Assembly (NCBI GenBank): GCA_036563895.1
Contig: DATCLN010000210.1
Coordinates: 1 to 15,208 of the forward strand
Direction of reading: 5' to 3'
DNA: 15,208 nucleotides
Source: ZCTH02-B3 sp036563895
GTDB taxonomy: Bacteria > Bacillota > Bacilli > Paenibacillales > Paenibacillaceae
Part shown: positions 14,842 through 15,208 of the stretch, one piece after another
How positions within the stretch are numbered: the first letter of the stretch is position 1
How the letters are laid out: each line of letters starts with the position of its first letter
Program-made: the position numbers and the translations under genes
Notes under the pieces: generated by a model
Database searches by the model: none
Seen by the model: only the letters and a program-made list of their open reading frames with translations
What the model was told of the DNA's origin: nothing

Positions 14842-15208
14842 GTGACCTCCCAAACAATCCGCTTGGCCGCATGATGAGGACGATCAGGAAAATGATGTAG
14901 CCCACCAGTTCCCGGTAACCCGTGCCGAAGATGGCGCCGCCGAGCCCTTCCGCCGCCCCCAGCAGAAAGCCGGCGCCGAGGGTGCCGAACACGCTGCCCA
15001 GGCCGCCGAGGACCACCACCACGAAGCCCTTCAGCAGCCACACCAGGCCGGTCGTCGGCACGAAGGAGAAGGTCATCGCGACGAGCGTGCCGCCGAGCGC
15101 GGCGACCGCGGAGCCCAGGCCGTAGGTGAAGGCGTAGACGAATTTCGGGTTGATGCCCATCACCCGGGCGGTGTCCGCGTCCAGGGCGGCCGCGCGCATC
15201 GCCTTGCC
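14834..15208 (-). CDS. livH: Branched-chain amino-acid ABC transporter permease LivH (C-terminal part)
   Basis: The last 124 codons of a permease whose start lies beyond the right edge. It opens with GKAMRAAALDADTARVMGIN, the LivH ATPase-docking loop, then FVYAFTYGLGSAVAALGGTL, VWLLKGFVVVVLGGLGSVFG and a final IIFLIVLIMRPSGLFG, all typical of LivH. Three or four hydrophobic helices are visible. It is the first visible gene of the leftward livH-livM-livGF operon. The LivK-type binding protein, if present, lies outside the window. Confidence 0.94.
   Translation of the reverse strand, partial: GKAMRAAALDADTARVMGINPKFVYAFTYGLGSAVAALGGTLVAMTFSFVPTTGLVWLLKGFVVVVLGGLGSVFGTLGAGFLLGAAEGLGGAIFGTGYRELVGYIIFLIVLIMRPSGLFGRSHG

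Overview
The window is high-GC Firmicute DNA, most likely from Paenibacillaceae (a Paenibacillus, Cohnella or Thermobacillus relative). The evidence is a YerC/TrpR-like regulator, strong GGAGG ribosome sites, a YesM/YesN-type two-component pair next to LplB/YtcP-type permeases and a DUF3502-type sugar-binding lipoprotein, and a Phd/Uma2 gene beside short dispersed palindromes. No rRNA, tRNA, CRISPR array or intact insertion sequence was seen.

Layout, left to right. Bases 2-70 (+) are the last codons of a membrane protein, probably a PiT-type phosphate permease. Bases 222-1169 (+) encode a DUF1861/MTP-1 family protein, related to the Leishmania mannosyltransferase/phosphorylases (GT108), followed by a clear terminator. 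Bases 1383-2087 (-) encode a glycine-rich protein with one conserved amphipathic segment. It is divergent from yerC (2340-2723, +), which has a good sigma-A promoter. An AT-rich island with an 18-bp-stem hairpin follows.

Bases 2983-10503 (+) form a carbohydrate-uptake locus: a sensor histidine kinase, an AraC-type response regulator, two CUT1-type permeases and a substrate-binding lipoprotein. No ATPase is encoded, so the transporter probably borrows a shared MsmX-type ATPase. Between the regulators and the transporter lie a terminator, a pair of direct repeats 20 bp apart, a cre/LacI-like palindrome and a possible -10 box. This fits activation by the AraC-type regulator plus repression by a LacI-family protein. 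A strong terminator closes the locus.

Bases 10646-11134 (+) encode a family 6 uracil/hypoxanthine-DNA glycosylase. It overlaps tail-to-tail with a minus-strand gene (11052-11966) that joins the C-terminal part of a Phd/YefM antitoxin domain to a Uma2-type PD-(D/E)XK nuclease. The Phd N-terminus is missing and is replaced by an array of four 21-bp palindromes (11833-12027). These are spaced 51, 72 and 51 bp apart, are mirror-symmetric about position 11930, and all fall in one reading frame.

Bases 12089-15208 (-) carry a branched-chain amino-acid (Liv/HAAT) ABC transporter operon read leftward: livH (partial), livM, then an unusual single gene in which the LivG and LivF ATPases are fused through an Ala/Pro-rich linker of about 110 residues.

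Most of the window is ordinary. The parts least explained by known gene families are the symmetric palindrome array with the broken Phd-Uma2 gene, and the LivG-LivF fusion.
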